Source: Clostridia bacterium (GTDB lineage Bacteria > Bacillota > DULZ01). From it: 42,072 nt of DNA. Where the stretch lies: the NCBI GenBank assembly GCA_012840125.1, contig DULZ01000043.1:1-42072 (forward strand). The letters run 5' to 3'. Shown here in pieces: positions 33,088-42,006 of this stretch (its first letter is position 1; each line of letters begins with the position of its first letter). The notes under the pieces are model-generated. The model saw only the letters and a list, made by a program, of their open reading frames with translations. It made no database searches and was not told the DNA's origin. The translations under genes and the position numbers were made by a program.

Positions 33088-33567
33088 TTGTCTATTCAAT
33101 TATGGCTCAATCTTTTTATCGCCTTCCTCTGGATGCAGATGAAGGATGAATGGAGTACCTTGAACTTCTTCTCCGGTTACCTGGTGGGCATGGGTTTGAT
33201 CTTCATGTTCCGGCGCTTTTTTGCTCAACCCTTTTACCTAGGTAAGCTGTGGGCCGCTTTTAAGCTATTTATGATTTTTGTTAAGGAGCTGGTCTTGTCC
33301 GGCATCTTTGTCATCCAGCAAACCCTGATCCCGAAGCCCACCTATAAAGTCGGCATTGTACCCCTGCGGACGAAATTGGAAAGCGATGTGGAATTGACCT
33401 TGATTTCTCTCATGATTACTCTGACCCCAGGTTCTGTCGTGCTGGGGATCTCCCCGGACCGGACCACGTTGTACGTGCATGCCATGGGGGTGCCTGATGC
33501 CACCGATACGGTGATGAGAGCCAGGGATGCCTTTGAAGAGGCCATCATGGAGGTGACCAGGGGATGA
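33088..33567 (+). CDS. mrpE: Mrp Na+/H+ antiporter subunit E
   Basis: The 159-residue protein has N-terminal helices and a soluble C-terminal half, with the conserved LISLMITLTPGSVVLGISPD and a late HAMGV. The start is TTG directly after the mrpD stop, preceded by GGTGAGGTG. It overlaps mrpF as ATGA. Confidence 0.92.
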   Translation: MSIQLWLNLFIAFLWMQMKDEWSTLNFFSGYLVGMGLIFMFRRFFAQPFYLGKLWAAFKLFMIFVKELVLSGIFVIQQTLIPKPTYKVGIVPLRTKLESDVELTLISLMITLTPGSVVLGISPDRTTLYVHAMGVPDATDTVMRARDAFEEAIMEVTRG

Positions 33568-33848
33568 TGGAATGGATCTTGATGGCGTCGTTATTTGCTT
33601 TTTCCGTCTCCATTGCTGTTTTCCTGTACCGGGCCGTGAAGGGTCCCTCCATGCCGGACCGGATTATCGCCATGGATACCATCGGTGTCAATATCCTGGC
33701 GGTGATGGCCATCTTGTCGGTCCTGCTGCAGACTTATACCTTTTTTGAAGTGATCTTGCTGTTGGGTATTTTATCCTTTGTAGGTACCATTGCTTTTGCC
33801 AAGTTTATCGAGAAGGGAGTGCTGGTCGATGATGACAGCAGTAGGTGA
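33564..33848 (+). CDS. mrpF: Mrp Na+/H+ antiporter subunit F
   Basis: The 94-residue protein has three helices and the MrpF motif KGPSMPDRIIAMDTIGVN. It starts within the mrpE stop (AGGGGATG) and overlaps mrpG by 20 bases. This tight overlap suggests translational coupling. Confidence 0.92.
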   Translation: MMEWILMASLFAFSVSIAVFLYRAVKGPSMPDRIIAMDTIGVNILAVMAILSVLLQTYTFFEVILLLGILSFVGTIAFAKFIEKGVLVDDDSSR

Positions 33849-34161
33849 GGTGCTGGCTACGGTCCTCATTGCTTTGGGCGGTATTGTCAGCTTGTTCAGC
33901 GCCCTGGGGGCCATCCGGTTCCCGGATATTTATACCCGGTCTCATGCGGCATCGAAAAGCACGGCCCTGGCCGTTTTGTTTGCCTTGCTGGGGGCTTTCT
34001 TGTATTTCCTCTTTGCCGACGGGCACCTGAGCATTCGCTTGCTGCTGGGTATTTTCTTCGTGTTCCTGACGGCGCCGGTGGGCTCCCATGTGGTATGCCG
34101 GGCGGCCTACCGCACGGGGGTCCACCTGGAGGAATTGGAACAAACTGCACCGGTGGAGTGA
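33829..34161 (+). CDS. mrpG: Mrp Na+/H+ antiporter subunit G
   Basis: The 110-residue protein has three helices and the MrpG/PhaG motif LGAIRFPDIYTRSHAASKS, and LTAPVGSHVVCRAAY. ATG 33829 is preceded by GGGAGTGCTGG; the longer frame from 33790 was not chosen because it adds residues without family match. It closes the seven-gene operon, just before a terminator. Confidence 0.93.
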   Translation: MMTAVGEVLATVLIALGGIVSLFSALGAIRFPDIYTRSHAASKSTALAVLFALLGAFLYFLFADGHLSIRLLLGIFFVFLTAPVGSHVVCRAAYRTGVHLEELEQTAPVE

Positions 34162-34164
34162 TCC

Positions 34165-34188
34165 GAGGGGGTGTGGCCCCTCTTTTTT
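34165..34188 (+). terminator. Rho-independent terminator of the mrp operon
   Basis: GAGGGG and CCCCTC pair around a 6-base loop and are followed by six T. It begins four bases after the mrpG stop. Confidence 0.9.
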
Positions 34189-34258
34189 GTAATGCCACCG
34201 GCGCTCCGGGGTCTTACGGAACCCAGCCAGGATAAAGCCTGGAGGGGGGCGATGGTCC

Positions 34259-35638
34259 CTACAAGGTCACCAGGACTGTAGTGCCCGCCCCCAAAGCGCT
34301 GTCCACGGCGATGGAGCCGCCGTGGCGCTCAATGATTTGTTTGGCGATGGCCATGCCCAGCCCGGACCCTTGATGGTTCTCCTCGGTATTGGTGCCCCGG
34401 TAGTACCGTTCAAACAGCTTCTCCAGCTCTTCCGGGGGGATGCCTTTGCCGTTGTCTTGAATTCTCACCTGGATTCGGTCTTTTTGCGCGATGCTGATGT
34501 GGATTTCCGTATCTTCCCGGTTATGGACCAGGGCGTTGTAAATGAGGTTGGCAAAAGCCCGCTGCATGAGGGGTTTGTCCACCGGGAAAATAATGGTTTC
34601 TTGCTGTGGGTGGAAAAATATCTTGCGCTTCTCGTAGCGGGGATTATTTAAAACATCAATGGCAATTTCTCGCAGCAAAGCTACCAGGTCTTCCGGCCGG
34701 CGATGGAGGGGGACTAACCCCCTTTTTAATGTTTGGGTGAGTTTCAGGTCCTCCAGCAGCTCTTCCAGGTACTCGGCCTTTCTTTTGATGATGCCGGCGT
34801 AACTCTGAATCTCCCCGTCGGTGAACCGGTACCGCCCGTCGGCCAGCAGCTCTCCATAGCCCTTGATGGAAGCCAGAGGGGTTTTCAGGTCATGAGATAA
34901 ATTCTGGATCCATTCTTCCCGCATTTGTTCCGTTTTTTGTCGTTCAATTTCGTTCTGTTTTAGGGTTTCCGCCAGGTGATTTAGGCTGCGGTAGACTTCC
35001 CGGTACACCCCTTTTTCCGGCCACCGCCGTTCGTACCGGCTCCGGGCCAGTTGCTGGATGCCGTCAATAATCTGCAATACCGGGTCACTCAGGCTCCGGC
35101 CGAAAATATATCCCATCACCAGGAAGACCAGGACCGGAACCACCAGGAAGGTAGCCAGCATTACCCAGAAATATGATCGTAAAGCTTGCGGCGAATAGAC
35201 CAGCAGGTATTTAGCCACCATCTCTACGGGAAAGCCGATGATATAGCTCCATTGATACCCTTCCCGGATAGCGGTGCCGCAAAAGCTGGTGTAACCGTCG
35301 ACGGCACCGGCATAGATATTGTAAAAAACCATCTCGCTGGGAGCATAGTGTTCCGGTACCCCCTGGGGCTTGTGCCAGCTGTAGATTTCATATCCTTCTT
35401 CGTCAAGAATCTGGATCCAGGCCCGGTGACGTTCCAGTATTTCCAGCCCGGCCGGGGCCACGGCAGGTTTTCCCCCGTCCAGCGTCACGTACCGGTGGAA
35501 ATCCAAGACCAGCCTGGACGTTGTGCTCCACAGCCCGTAATCTGTAATTTTAAAGGTCAGGTAAGCGTTGATCAAAACCACCAGCACCACGGACAGGATG
35601 AGGATAGCTAAATATCTTAATAGAATTCTCCACTTCAT
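34259..35638 (-). CDS. Sensor histidine kinase
   Basis: The 459-residue kinase has two membrane helices (about 8-28 and 158-180) around a ~125-residue outside sensor domain. A HAMP linker (SDPVLQIIDGIQQLARSRYE), the phospho-acceptor His in NLSHDLKTPLASIKGYGELL, the N box NLIYNALVHN and the G boxes DNGKGIP and GSGLGMAIAKQI follow. Its start overlaps the response regulator stop as ATGA. By its place it senses a signal that induces the ABC exporter upstream, like CprK or LanK kinases. The outside domain is larger than the short loop of BceS-type kinases. Confidence 0.9.
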   Translation of the reverse strand: MKWRILLRYLAILILSVVLVVLINAYLTFKITDYGLWSTTSRLVLDFHRYVTLDGGKPAVAPAGLEILERHRAWIQILDEEGYEIYSWHKPQGVPEHYAPSEMVFYNIYAGAVDGYTSFCGTAIREGYQWSYIIGFPVEMVAKYLLVYSPQALRSYFWVMLATFLVVPVLVFLVMGYIFGRSLSDPVLQIIDGIQQLARSRYERRWPEKGVYREVYRSLNHLAETLKQNEIERQKTEQMREEWIQNLSHDLKTPLASIKGYGELLADGRYRFTDGEIQSYAGIIKRKAEYLEELLEDLKLTQTLKRGLVPLHRRPEDLVALLREIAIDVLNNPRYEKRKIFFHPQQETIIFPVDKPLMQRAFANLIYNALVHNREDTEIHISIAQKDRIQVRIQDNGKGIPPEELEKLFERYYRGTNTEENHQGSGLGMAIAKQIIERHGGSIAVDSALGAGTTVLVTL

Positions 35639-36354
35639 GGCTGCTCCCCGGTTACCAGCTTGTAACCCAAGCCTTTAATGGTTAATAGGTAGCGCGGATG
35701 GGCGGGGTCGTCCTCCAGCTTTTGCCGCAGGTGCCGGATATGCACCATTAATGTGTTGTCGTAGCCTTCGTAATCGTAACCCCACACTTGTGCGATGATC
35801 TTGTCCTTGCTCAGGATCTTGTTGGCGTTTTCCGCCAGGTACAGGAGCAGGCTGTATTCCTTAGCGGTGAGTACCACGGCTTGGCCGTTTTTCCGGACTT
35901 CTCCTTTTTCTTGATCAATGACAATATCCCCGAAGCTTATCCTTCCTTTCTCCTGCTTGCTCTTTTCTAAAGCAAAGTACTCGCCGCGGCGGAAGTGGGC
36001 TTTAATCCGGAAGGCTACCTCCCGCGGGCTGAAAGGTTTGGTGACATAATCGTCCCCGCCCAGGCCTAACCCCAAGAGTTTATCCACATCTTCATCCCGG
36101 GCGGACAAGAAGATGATGGGAACATACGTAATCTCCCTGAGCTGCCGGCAGACCTGAAACCCGTCCATATCCGGCAGCATAATATCCAGGACGATGAGAT
36201 CGGGCTGGCATTTCTTAGCCATTTCAATCGCTTCACGACCACCGGTGGCTTTGTAGATATGGATGAAGTTTTCTTTCCGGAGCACGGTCTCCAGCAATTG
36301 CAGAATGTCAGTTTCATCATCCACCAAAAGGATTTTCTTATCTCTGTATTCCAC
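35635..36354 (-). CDS. OmpR-family response regulator
   Basis: The 239-residue regulator has a receiver domain with acidic pair DDE near the start, the phospho-Asp in IVLDIMLPDMDG and Lys in YVTKPFSP. The C-terminal winged helix reads LTAKEYSLLLYLAENANKI, then NTLMVHIRHLRQKLED and TIKGLGYKL. I place the start at GTG 36354 (after GAAGGAAAC). The open frame runs 46 codons farther upstream, but that part is unlike receivers and overlaps the permease gene. It likely controls the ABC genes just before it. Confidence 0.88.
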   Translation of the reverse strand: MEYRDKKILLVDDETDILQLLETVLRKENFIHIYKATGGREAIEMAKKCQPDLIVLDIMLPDMDGFQVCRQLREITYVPIIFLSARDEDVDKLLGLGLGGDDYVTKPFSPREVAFRIKAHFRRGEYFALEKSKQEKGRISFGDIVIDQEKGEVRKNGQAVVLTAKEYSLLLYLAENANKILSKDKIIAQVWGYDYEGYDNTLMVHIRHLRQKLEDDPAHPRYLLTIKGLGYKLVTGEQP

Positions 36355-36394
36355 CGTTTCCTTCAGGAACAGGGGGACCACCTCCTGAAATACA

Positions 36395-37129
36395 TCATAC
36401 CAGGTCTCGGTTCCGAAAGCTCTTGAGCCCGTAAAAAAGAACGGTGATGCCGAGGACGAGGCTGGCCAGGTAGACCACGGGCCCCTTATCAAATACCTCC
36501 ATGTCCCCGCCTAGGGCCGCCATGATTGGGTAGGTCCAGGGATAGATAAACCAGAGCTTGGAATTAGCCGCCAGGATGGCCGGCATGGTCAAGCCGATGC
36601 CCACTCCCAGGGGAACGGCGAGCTGGGTGTAGCGCAGGCTTAGCACATACAACACGGTCATCATGGGCAGGGCGGCCAGATAGGCAGCCAAAGGGCGGCC
36701 CAGTAGGAGCTGGTATGGTACCTTTTCTGCAACGCCGGTGAAAGGACCTGCTAAAAGCATGCTCAGAATTAACGCTATCACGTTTATGAACACAAGGCCG
36801 GCGGCGACGACAAATTTGCTGAGATAGGCTGTTTCTCTTTTCACCGGCAGGCTCAAATATTGTTTCCAGCCTTGATGAGCGTTTTCGATACGGGCCACGA
36901 AGGTCATGACCAGGCTGATGAGGACCGGCAGCAGGATCATGGCATAGAAAATCATGCATTGGGTGTACAACTGCTGCCAGGCATTTTGCCCCGCCCCGGT
37001 GAACAGGTCGTAGTAGCGCCGGAAGTTCATGATGCCTTGCATCACCATCAAGACCGGTGCCAGGATGACAACCCACAGGATCTTGGATCGTTTCAACTTC
37101 AGCAATTCCACAGCAATCATATCTTTCAT
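36395..37129 (-). CDS. ABC-2 type permease, lantibiotic-immunity (LanG/CprC) type
   Basis: The 244-residue protein has six helices and starts with the typical cytoplasmic amphipathic stretch (VELLKLKRSKILWVVILAP). RIENAHQGWKQYLSLPVKRE is the conserved coupling loop of LanE/LanG and MutE/MutG permeases. It is the second of two permeases with the same plan. Together with the ATPase they should form an exporter that removes antimicrobial peptides from the membrane. Confidence 0.83.
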   Translation of the reverse strand: MKDMIAVELLKLKRSKILWVVILAPVLMVMQGIMNFRRYYDLFTGAGQNAWQQLYTQCMIFYAMILLPVLISLVMTFVARIENAHQGWKQYLSLPVKRETAYLSKFVVAAGLVFINVIALILSMLLAGPFTGVAEKVPYQLLLGRPLAAYLAALPMMTVLYVLSLRYTQLAVPLGVGIGLTMPAILAANSKLWFIYPWTYPIMAALGGDMEVFDKGPVVYLASLVLGITVLFYGLKSFRNRDLV

Positions 37130-37176
37130 GGTCTTCTTCCTTCCCCTTGAGCAGGCTAGAGCTAGGTATCAGGCAC

Positions 37177-37908
37177 CTAGCAAATGTCCCTGCGTTGAAA
37201 AAACACCGTACCGGCCATAAGGAGAACTAATCCCAAGGCCGGGCCGTAGCCGAAAGCAATGGCGTTATTCACCGTCGGATCGGGTAAGGCGTAGATGGGG
37301 TGGGTGTAGGGAATGAACTTAGCCAGTGCTTCGGACTGGGCCAGGAACAGGGAAGAGGCTACCCCCACAAAGCCGGCGCCCAAAGCCAGGCTGGCGTTGG
37401 AAAAGGCGGCACTCAACCAGCACTGGAGCCCGGTGAGGCCGGCGACCGCCGCCACTTGATAGGCGGTGTAGGCGGTGAACAGCGGCAGGTCCGGCGCCTC
37501 CGGAAAACCCAAAATTTGCCCGGCTAGGAACAGGCAGAGGTTGTTGCCCAGAATCATGAGGGTGCTGAGCGTAAGGACGACAGTCCATTTAGCTGCATAG
37601 AGTTTTCCCCGGGAAACCGGTAGGGCCAGCACTTGTTTCCAACCGTTTGCTTTGTGTTCCAGGTAATGTACCTGGGCGGCCAAGACCGTGGCCACCAGGG
37701 ACAGTAAAAAAGCCCACAGGAAGTGGTGCTGCAAGAGCAGGAATTGCCAGGAAGTAAGGCCCCGGTTAGCCTCCACACTCCTTAAATAATCATAGCGAAA
37801 GAAGAGATTGATGAAAGTGAGAAGTGTTCCCAGCACCGGAGTGGCGATTACCAGCGGCCAGGTAAAGCTCCTTTTTTGTTTGAGCCACTCTGCTTTCCAT
37901 AAACGCAT
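37177..37908 (-). CDS. ABC-2 type permease, lantibiotic-immunity (LanE/CprB) type
   Basis: The 243-residue protein has six helices. It begins MRLWKAEWLKQKRSFTWPLV and has the loop HYLEHKANGWKQVLALPVSR, matching that of the next permease. ATG 37908 is preceded by GATGGGGGA; in-frame ATGs at 37926 and 37920 overlap the ATPase gene end and are possible. It likely pairs with the other permease as a heterodimer. Confidence 0.83.
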   Translation of the reverse strand: MRLWKAEWLKQKRSFTWPLVIATPVLGTLLTFINLFFRYDYLRSVEANRGLTSWQFLLLQHHFLWAFLLSLVATVLAAQVHYLEHKANGWKQVLALPVSRGKLYAAKWTVVLTLSTLMILGNNLCLFLAGQILGFPEAPDLPLFTAYTAYQVAAVAGLTGLQCWLSAAFSNASLALGAGFVGVASSLFLAQSEALAKFIPYTHPIYALPDPTVNNAIAFGYGPALGLVLLMAGTVFFQRRDIC

Positions 37909-37919
37909 GTATTCCCCCA

Positions 37920-38825
37920 TCAGCATGCCTCCCCTGTCAGCGACAAGAAAATATCTTCCAGGTTATTCAGGTTTTCACTTATGTGAGCCACTTCGAAGCC
38001 GTGCCAGATCAATTCCCGGGTGAGGGCTTCCGGATCGACGTTTTCGCCCGTTAAATAGATCATGCCCTTGTTGACGGTGACATCGTAGCCTGTCCTGATG
38101 AGAAACTCGGCGGCTTGGGGAATGGGATGGGCTTTGATCACGATTTCTTTTTTGCCGAGAGTTTTCAGCTGGTGTATGGGTCCCTGAAACAACAGTTTTC
38201 CCCGGTGGATGATGCCTATATGGTCCGCCACCAGTTCGATCTCGCTTAAAATATGGCTGCTGATTAAGACGGTGGCTCCCATCATTTCCGGCAGGCTTTT
38301 AATCAACTCCCGTATTTCCCGCACCCCGGCCGGGTCCAGCCCGTTGGTGGGCTCGTCCAAAAGGAGAAGTTCCCGGTCTCCCAGCAAAGCCTGGGCCAGG
38401 CCCAGCCTTTGCTTCATGCCTAAAGAGAAGTGTTTTACCTTTTTGTCTTTATAGGGTGAGAGTTTCACGATGTCCAGGGCTTTGTCGATTTCCTTTTTCG
38501 GCAGCTGCAGGATTTTCCTGGTGATTTCCAGGTTTTCATAGGCGGTTAGATGTTCGTAATAAGAGGGCGTTTCCACCAGTGATCCTACTTTCCTGAGAAT
38601 TTCCAAGCGGTGCTGGGTGAGATCCAGGTTAAAGAGACGGATGGATCCCCTGGTAGGCTTGATTAATCCCAACAGCATTCGAATGGTGGTGGACTTGCCG
38701 GCGCCGTTAGGCCCGAGAAACCCGTACAAGGTTCCTCGGGGCACTTGCAGGTTAAGGTCCTCCACGGCGGTAAGATGGGAGAATTGTTTGGTTAATCCCA
38801 TGGTTTCAATTACGTATGGCGTCAA
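37920..38825 (-). CDS. ABC transporter ATP-binding protein, lantibiotic-immunity (LanF/CprA) type
   Basis: The 301-residue ATPase has Walker A GPNGAGKSTT, the Q-loop in LVETPSYYEHLTAYENL, signature FSLGMKQRLGLAQALL, Walker B LLLLDEPTNGLDP and the switch His in SSHILSEIE. A ~70-residue C-terminal extension follows, as usual for this class. The TTG start has AGGAGGGG eight bases before it. It is the first gene of the leftward ATPase-permease-permease-regulator-kinase operon. Confidence 0.9.
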   Translation of the reverse strand: MTPYVIETMGLTKQFSHLTAVEDLNLQVPRGTLYGFLGPNGAGKSTTIRMLLGLIKPTRGSIRLFNLDLTQHRLEILRKVGSLVETPSYYEHLTAYENLEITRKILQLPKKEIDKALDIVKLSPYKDKKVKHFSLGMKQRLGLAQALLGDRELLLLDEPTNGLDPAGVREIRELIKSLPEMMGATVLISSHILSEIELVADHIGIIHRGKLLFQGPIHQLKTLGKKEIVIKAHPIPQAAEFLIRTGYDVTVNKGMIYLTGENVDPEALTRELIWHGFEVAHISENLNNLEDIFLSLTGEAC

Positions 38826-38996
38826 CGCGTTTCCCCTCCTTGATGTGGTTTTGTACGCAATTAAATGCTAGCAGGGGTACCTTAATCCTCCGTTTAGCCC
38901 AGCTTAATTTAACCTTAAGATGACCGCGTTCTTGCATAACTTTTCCAAGCGAGGTAAAGTATAATTAAGGAAAAATTGTACAAGGAGGCCGAGCTT

Positions 38997-39662
38997 ATGA
39001 ACGTGCTTGAAGCGTTGGAAGCCCGTCGCAGCATTAGAGCTTACAAACCCACACCGGTGGCGCCTGAAGTAATCAAGAGCATTATTGAGGCAGCGAACCG
39101 CGCCCCCTCCTGGGCCAACACCCAGCCTTGGGAAGTGTATGTGGCCAGCGGTACTCCGTTGGAGAACCTGCGGAAACGGTTCTTGGAAAATTTCCGGAAA
39201 GGAGTGGCACCCCATTTCGATATCCCCGGACCCCAGTCCTGGCCGGCGGCCCATCAAGAACGCATTAACCAAATGGGTGCCGCGAGATTTGCCACCCTGG
39301 GTATCCAGCGGGACGACCAGGAAGCAAGAAAGAAAGTACAGGAACTGAACTTCAATTTCTTCGGTGCACCCCATGTCCTGTTCTTATGCATGGATCGGAG
39401 TCTATCCGCCTGGTCATTATTCGATTTGGGATCTTTTTCCATGAGCCTGATGCTGGCGGCCCAGCACCACGGCCTCAGCACCATCCCGGCCATTATGATG
39501 GTGTCCTATCCGGAGCTCATCCGGGAAGAGCTGCATATTCCCGACGAGTTAGCCATCGCCATCGGCATTGCTTTGGGTTACGGGGATATGGACAGTATTT
39601 ATAACCAGTACCGGACTACCAGGAAGTCCCTGGATGAATGCTTGAAGATGGTGGGTATGTAA
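38997..39662 (+). CDS. Nitroreductase family protein
   Basis: The 221-residue FMN-dependent oxidoreductase has the FMN-phosphate motif EARRSIRAYKP at the start, APSWANTQPWEVYVASG and the late IAIGIALGYGD. Substrates of such enzymes include nitro compounds, quinones and enones; the natural one is unknown. The start is ATG 38997 after AAGGAGG; a TTG at 38976 was not chosen. A TATAAT at 38959-38964 is probably its -10 box. A second, shorter nitroreductase follows. Confidence 0.9.
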   Translation: MNVLEALEARRSIRAYKPTPVAPEVIKSIIEAANRAPSWANTQPWEVYVASGTPLENLRKRFLENFRKGVAPHFDIPGPQSWPAAHQERINQMGAARFATLGIQRDDQEARKKVQELNFNFFGAPHVLFLCMDRSLSAWSLFDLGSFSMSLMLAAQHHGLSTIPAIMMVSYPELIREELHIPDELAIAIGIALGYGDMDSIYNQYRTTRKSLDECLKMVGM

Positions 39663-39668
39663 CGGGAG

Positions 39669-39710
39669 GGCGCAGCCGTGCGGGGCTGTGCCTGCCGGTT
39701 TTCCCGGCAG
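39669..39710. other. Two consecutive hairpins between the nitroreductase genes
   Basis: GGCGCAGCC/GGCTGTGCC (39669-39692) and CTGCCGG/CCGGCAG (39692-39710) follow each other in the 96-base gap. The second has a TTTTC loop but no T-run after it. They may stabilise or process the transcript. Confidence 0.45.
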
Positions 39711-39758
39711 TACACTGCCGGCCGAACTAGAGGAAACATCTAACAAGGAGGAAGGCAC

Positions 39759-40259
39759 ATGGATGTCATTTTTGATCGGAGGAGCATTAGAAGATTTACC
39801 GGGGAAAAGGTGCCGGATGACTTGGTGAAGAGACTGCTGCAGGCCGCCATGGCAGCTCCCTCCGCCGGCAACCAGCAGCCCTGGGAGTTTATTGTGGTAA
39901 GAGACAAATCTACCTTTGAAAAGATCATGCAAATCCATCCCTATTCAAGCCCGCTGAAGGAAGCCAATGTGGCCATCGTAATCTGCGGCGACACCTCCAG
40001 GGAAAGACACCCGGGTTTCTGGGTGCAGGATTGCTCTGCCGCTACCCAGAACATCCTCCTGGAAGCCCAGTACCTGGGCCTTGGGGCGGTATGGCTCGGT
40101 GTGCACCCCGTGGAGGAAAGAGTGCGGGGTGTGAAGAACCTGTTCAAGTTACCACAGACGGTCATTCCGCTAGCCATAGTCGCCGTTGGGTATCCGGCGG
40201 AAAAGAAAGGCCGGGTTGACCGGTACGATGAAACCAAAGTTCGCTATGAAAAGTGGTGA
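39759..40259 (+). CDS. Nitroreductase family protein (short form)
   Basis: The 166-residue protein has DRRSIRRFTGEKVPDDLVKR at the start, AMAAPSAGNQQPWEFIVV, the central DCSAATQNILLEAQYLGLG and a late LAIVAVGYPAEKKGR. This is the compact nitroreductase fold that binds FMN. ATG follows AAGGAGGAAGG. It may form an operon with the first nitroreductase. A terminator is close behind. Confidence 0.9.
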   Translation: MDVIFDRRSIRRFTGEKVPDDLVKRLLQAAMAAPSAGNQQPWEFIVVRDKSTFEKIMQIHPYSSPLKEANVAIVICGDTSRERHPGFWVQDCSAATQNILLEAQYLGLGAVWLGVHPVEERVRGVKNLFKLPQTVIPLAIVAVGYPAEKKGRVDRYDETKVRYEKW

Positions 40260-40311
40260 GGCCAAGAGGTAAGGATCAAAGTTTTTCTTTCATGCTCAGG
40301 CACGAGGAATT

Positions 40312-40358
40312 AAGACGTTTACTCCCTACCACGGCAAGGAGTAGACGTCTTTCATTTT
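40312..40358 (+). terminator. Rho-independent terminator after the nitroreductases
   Basis: AAGACGT plus TACTCC pair with GGAGTA plus ACGTCTT with a mismatch pair between the blocks, and a T-rich tail follows (TTCATTTTTG). Confidence 0.75.
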
Positions 40359-40375
40359 TGCCGGGCAGCTGTCAG

Positions 40376-40685
40376 GACTTTTACTGTGGTACAGGCCCTT
40401 TCTCCCTGTTTCCTGCACCGAGAGCCGCTTTTGTGTATGGTATCGAATCCGTTCCGGAGGCGATAGAGGATGCCGGGGCCAATGCTTTGGACCTTTCACC
40501 CCGTTCCATCGTCTACGTCTCCTGTGGCCCCGGCCACCCTGGCCATGGATTTGGGCCACTGGCAGAAGGTGGGCTACAGTGTAATCGAAGCCCAGCCGGT
40601 GGGCATGTTCCCGCAGACTCATCATGCTGAGTGTGTGGCATTGATGTGCCTCGATACTAGAGAGTGTAGTGCCGGAGAGTTATAA
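40376..40685 (+). pseudogene. Remnant of a 23S rRNA (uracil-5-)-methyltransferase (RlmCD/RumA type)
   Basis: One frame reads DFYCGTGPFSLFPAPRAAFV and YGIESVPEAIEDAGANALD, the SAM-binding part of RumA-like enzymes. It is joined directly to LSPRSIVYVSCGP, the catalytic-Cys motif. A different frame continues TLAMDLGHWQKVGYSVIEAQ and PVGMFPQTHHAECVALMCL, the family's C-terminus. About 80 residues between NALD and LSPRS are missing, a frameshift lies near 40535, and the whole N-terminal part is absent. It is a dead gene fragment. Confidence 0.8.
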
Positions 40686-40792
40686 TACTAACCTAAATGA
40701 AATGGACTAGTTTTTGATGAAATATTTATTAATAGATATTTGGAGGCGCTGGTAGGAATAAACGAGAGCTATATGATGCAAAGGAGGAAAAA

Positions 40793-41592
40793 ATGAAAAT
40801 TGCTGCATATCAATTTGCTGTTTCGGGTGATATTCGACGGAATTACAGTATTATCAAAAAAGCTATATATGAAGCCAGCCATCAAAGGTGTTAGTCTGTT
40901 AGTGTTTCCGGAATGTTGTTTGGCAGGATATCCGCCTTTGAGTATTCCAAACACCGATTCTGTTGATTTTGAGTTGGTGGATAATTTGCTTGTCAAACTG
41001 CAAACAATTTCTAATGAAACAGGGATAGGTTTAGTTATCGGTACGATATGTAGTGAGGGTAATTCTATTTTTAACAGAGCTGTAATTTTTCGTCCGGGAA
41101 CGCCGATGACATCTTATGATAAACAGCCCTATGGGGTTGGGATAAAGAGAACTTTGAAAAAGGTAATAAGCACGGCGTTTTCAAAATCAATGGTATTACT
41201 GTAGGAATACGGATATGTTTTGAAGTGCGATTTCCCGAGTATTTCAGAGAATTGTATTGCCAAAATACAGATTTAAATGTTATTCTGTTTTACGATGTTT
41301 CTGATAATAACGATACTGACAGATATAATTTACTAAAAACACATTTGCAAACTAGAGCGGTAGAAAATATTTGTCCGATACTATCGGTAAGTTCAATTGC
41401 ACCATTTCAGACAGCTTCCACGATGTTTGTTGGAAAATCCGGACAGATAATTATTGAGTGCAACAGAAATCATGAAAATTTAATGGTATGTAGTTTTTAA
41501 TGGTATGTAGTTTTGAAAAAAACGAATTGGATTTTGGTGAAAAAGGCCGCCGTGCACTGACTGATGAATTATTGAGAATGGGCATGAATTAA
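40793..41592 (+). pseudogene. Carbon-nitrogen hydrolase (nitrilase superfamily), frameshifted
   Basis: AAGGAGG and ATG 40793 start MKIAAYQFAVSGDIRRNYS. The text then shifts frame near 40875 to GVSLLVFPECCLAGYPPLS, again near 41150 to HGVFKINGITVGIRICFEVR, and a 17-bp tandem duplication at 41481-41514 breaks the last part (NLMVCSF / EKNELDFGEKGRRALTDEL). The stop of the restored reading is at 41590. The Glu-Lys-Cys triad (VFPE, YDK, RICFE) is still there, so the loss is recent. The DNA is clearly more AT-rich than the rest of the window, suggesting foreign origin. Confidence 0.8.
41481..41514. repeat. 17-bp tandem duplication inside the nitrilase-like pseudogene
   Basis: TAATGGTATGTAGTTTT is present twice in a row (41481-41497 and 41498-41514). 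Since 17 is not a multiple of three, it shifts the frame and gives a stop at 41498-41500. Removing one copy rejoins the C-terminal reading. Confidence 0.9.
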
Positions 41593-41876
41593 GCAAAATT
41601 TTAAAACGAGAGATTCCTTTGCTTATCTAACATGGGTGATTTGCGTATAGGTAGAGGTGTATCCGTGAACTGAAATTTTTCAAAAAATGCCTAAAACTGA
41701 TTGACATATTCCTACGAACAGATGCTGTAAAACACCTACAGAAATCAATTCTTGTGATATAAGCCATGTGAAAACGGTATACTTTTCCTACATACTAGAG
41801 AACCGCAGAGTAAAAGATGATAAAAGGCTAGTTAAATAAAATGATATATTAGCTAGGCTTAGAAAGGAGAAATGAG

Positions 41877-41996
41877 ATGAAGGGGAAAATGATGGGAAAG
41901 CATAGAGAAGGTATTTTTATAGGGAAAGGGACATTAGCTATTATACTTGAGCCTTTTGCAAAAACGCTAGTCCTTATAAATCAATGTACTGGATAA
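41877..41996 (+). CDS. Hypothetical small protein in AT-rich DNA
   Basis: A 39-codon ORF follows AAAGGAGAAATGAG: MKGKMMGKHREGIFIGKGTL, ending in FAKTLVLINQCTG. It has a good ribosome site but no family I recognise, and a weakly hydrophobic C-terminal half. It could be a real short peptide or the start of a broken mobile-element gene. Between 41593 and 41876 I see no gene or clear signal. Confidence 0.3.
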   Translation: MKGKMMGKHREGIFIGKGTLAIILEPFAKTLVLINQCTG

Positions 41997-42006
41997 CAAA
42001 GAAAAG

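Noticed and set aside
36355-36492. Upstream extension of the response regulator ORF
   Set aside because: The extra 46 codons overlap the permease gene and do not resemble a receiver domain; a GTG with GAAGGAAAC lies just before the receiver.
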